Shown: positions 5,978 to 6,215 of the stretch, piece by piece
Layout of the letters: each line of letters begins with the position of its first letter
Position numbering within the stretch: position 1 is the first letter of the stretch
Source of the DNA: Candidatus Aminicenantota bacterium
GTDB taxonomy: Bacteria; Acidobacteriota; Aminicenantia; Aminicenantales; Saccharicenantaceae
Reading direction: 5' to 3'
DNA: 6,215 nt
Assembly: GCA_011048485.1 (NCBI GenBank)
Contig: DSDX01000061.1
Coordinates: 1 to 6,215, forward strand
Position numbers and translations under genes: made by a program
The notes under the pieces: generated by a model
Seen by the model: only the letters and a program-made list of their open reading frames with translations
The model's database searches: none
Told to the model about the DNA's origin: nothing

Positions 5978-6215
5978 ATGTTCAAAGAATTCAAGGAATT
6001 CGCCATGCGCGGCTCGGTCGTGGACATGGCCGTCGGCATCGTCATCGGCGCCGCCTTTGGGGCCATCGTCACCTCGTTCGTGAACGACGTCCTGATGCCG
6101 CCCATCGGACTGCTCCTTGGCGGGACCGATTTCTCTAATCTCGTCATCAAGCTGTCCGACACGGCCACGCTCAACTATGGCAAGTTCGTCAACGCGCTCA
6201 TCAGTTTCCTACTCG
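5978..6215 (+). CDS. mscL: Large-conductance mechanosensitive channel MscL (runs off right edge)
   Basis: The first 79 codons of MscL are present. The homopentameric inner-membrane channel opens under membrane tension to release solutes during hypo-osmotic shock. The N-terminal amphipathic segment KEFKEFAMRG (3-12) is followed by TM1 (about 14-42), which contains the VVDMAVGIVIGAAFGAIV region; Gly20 corresponds to the E. coli gate residue Gly22. NDVLMPPIGLL (36-46) ends TM1 and enters the periplasmic loop. The loop looks several residues shorter than in E. coli. TM2 begins near residue 70 and is cut by the window end. An ideal AGGAGG ribosome binding site (5967-5972) lies five bases before the ATG. 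The expected full length of about 130-150 residues means nearly half is missing. mscL is commonly a stand-alone gene, which agrees with its private promoter. Confidence 0.96.
   Translation, partial: MFKEFKEFAMRGSVVDMAVGIVIGAAFGAIVTSFVNDVLMPPIGLLLGGTDFSNLVIKLSDTATLNYGKFVNALISFLL

Noticed and set aside
5962..5979. Small hairpin ATCC/GGAT that could hide the mscL ribosome binding site and start codon
   Set aside because: The stem has only four pairs with a 10-base loop, so chance pairing is likely and stability would be poor. The TCCTAGGA palindrome at 5963-5970 also has no supporting context.
5978..5992. Direct repeat GAATTC-AAG-GAATTC at the start of mscL
   Set aside because: It simply encodes the Glu-Phe-Lys-Glu-Phe of the conserved MscL N-terminal helix.

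Overview
The window is gene-dense, high-GC bacterial DNA in which most third codon positions are G or C. It suggests a didermal, high-GC bacterium: two of the five proteins carry Sec signal peptides and one is a type IV pilus retraction ATPase. The overall style (GC-rich codons, a secreted GH127-type glycosidase, a divergent gamma-glutamyltransferase relative) would fit Acidobacteriota or a related group such as Aminicenantia. That placement is a guess from style, because no rRNA or other phylogenetic marker is present.

Layout. Bases 1-668 (minus strand) hold the N-terminal 222 codons of an oxidoreductase that joins a [2Fe-2S] domain to an FAD-binding fold; it runs off the left edge. Bases 669-810 are a compact divergent promoter region. 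Each direction has a perfect extended -10 box, and a short inverted repeat lies between them. Four genes then read rightward: a secreted gamma-glutamyltransferase-superfamily protein (811-2664), the twitching-motility ATPase PilT (2772-3857), a secreted GH127/DUF1680 glycoside hydrolase (3894-5921), and the start of the mechanosensitive channel MscL (5978 onward, cut by the right edge). No stretch longer than 142 bases lacks a gene.

How the genes relate. No shared pathway is evident. The gamma-glutamyltransferase relative and the glycosidase both look like export-dependent scavenging enzymes. PilT drives pilus retraction and MscL is an osmotic safety valve; both look like isolated housekeeping genes. 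pilT and the glycosidase gene are 36 bases apart and probably share a transcript, although a strong hairpin sits in that gap. mscL has its own near-consensus promoter overlapping the glycosidase stop codon. I see no mobile element, CRISPR array, RNA gene or defence-type locus, and no convincing new multi-gene system. The points most worth following are the loss of glutamate-binding residues in the gamma-glutamyltransferase relative, the divergent promoter with its candidate operator, and the inter-gene hairpin.
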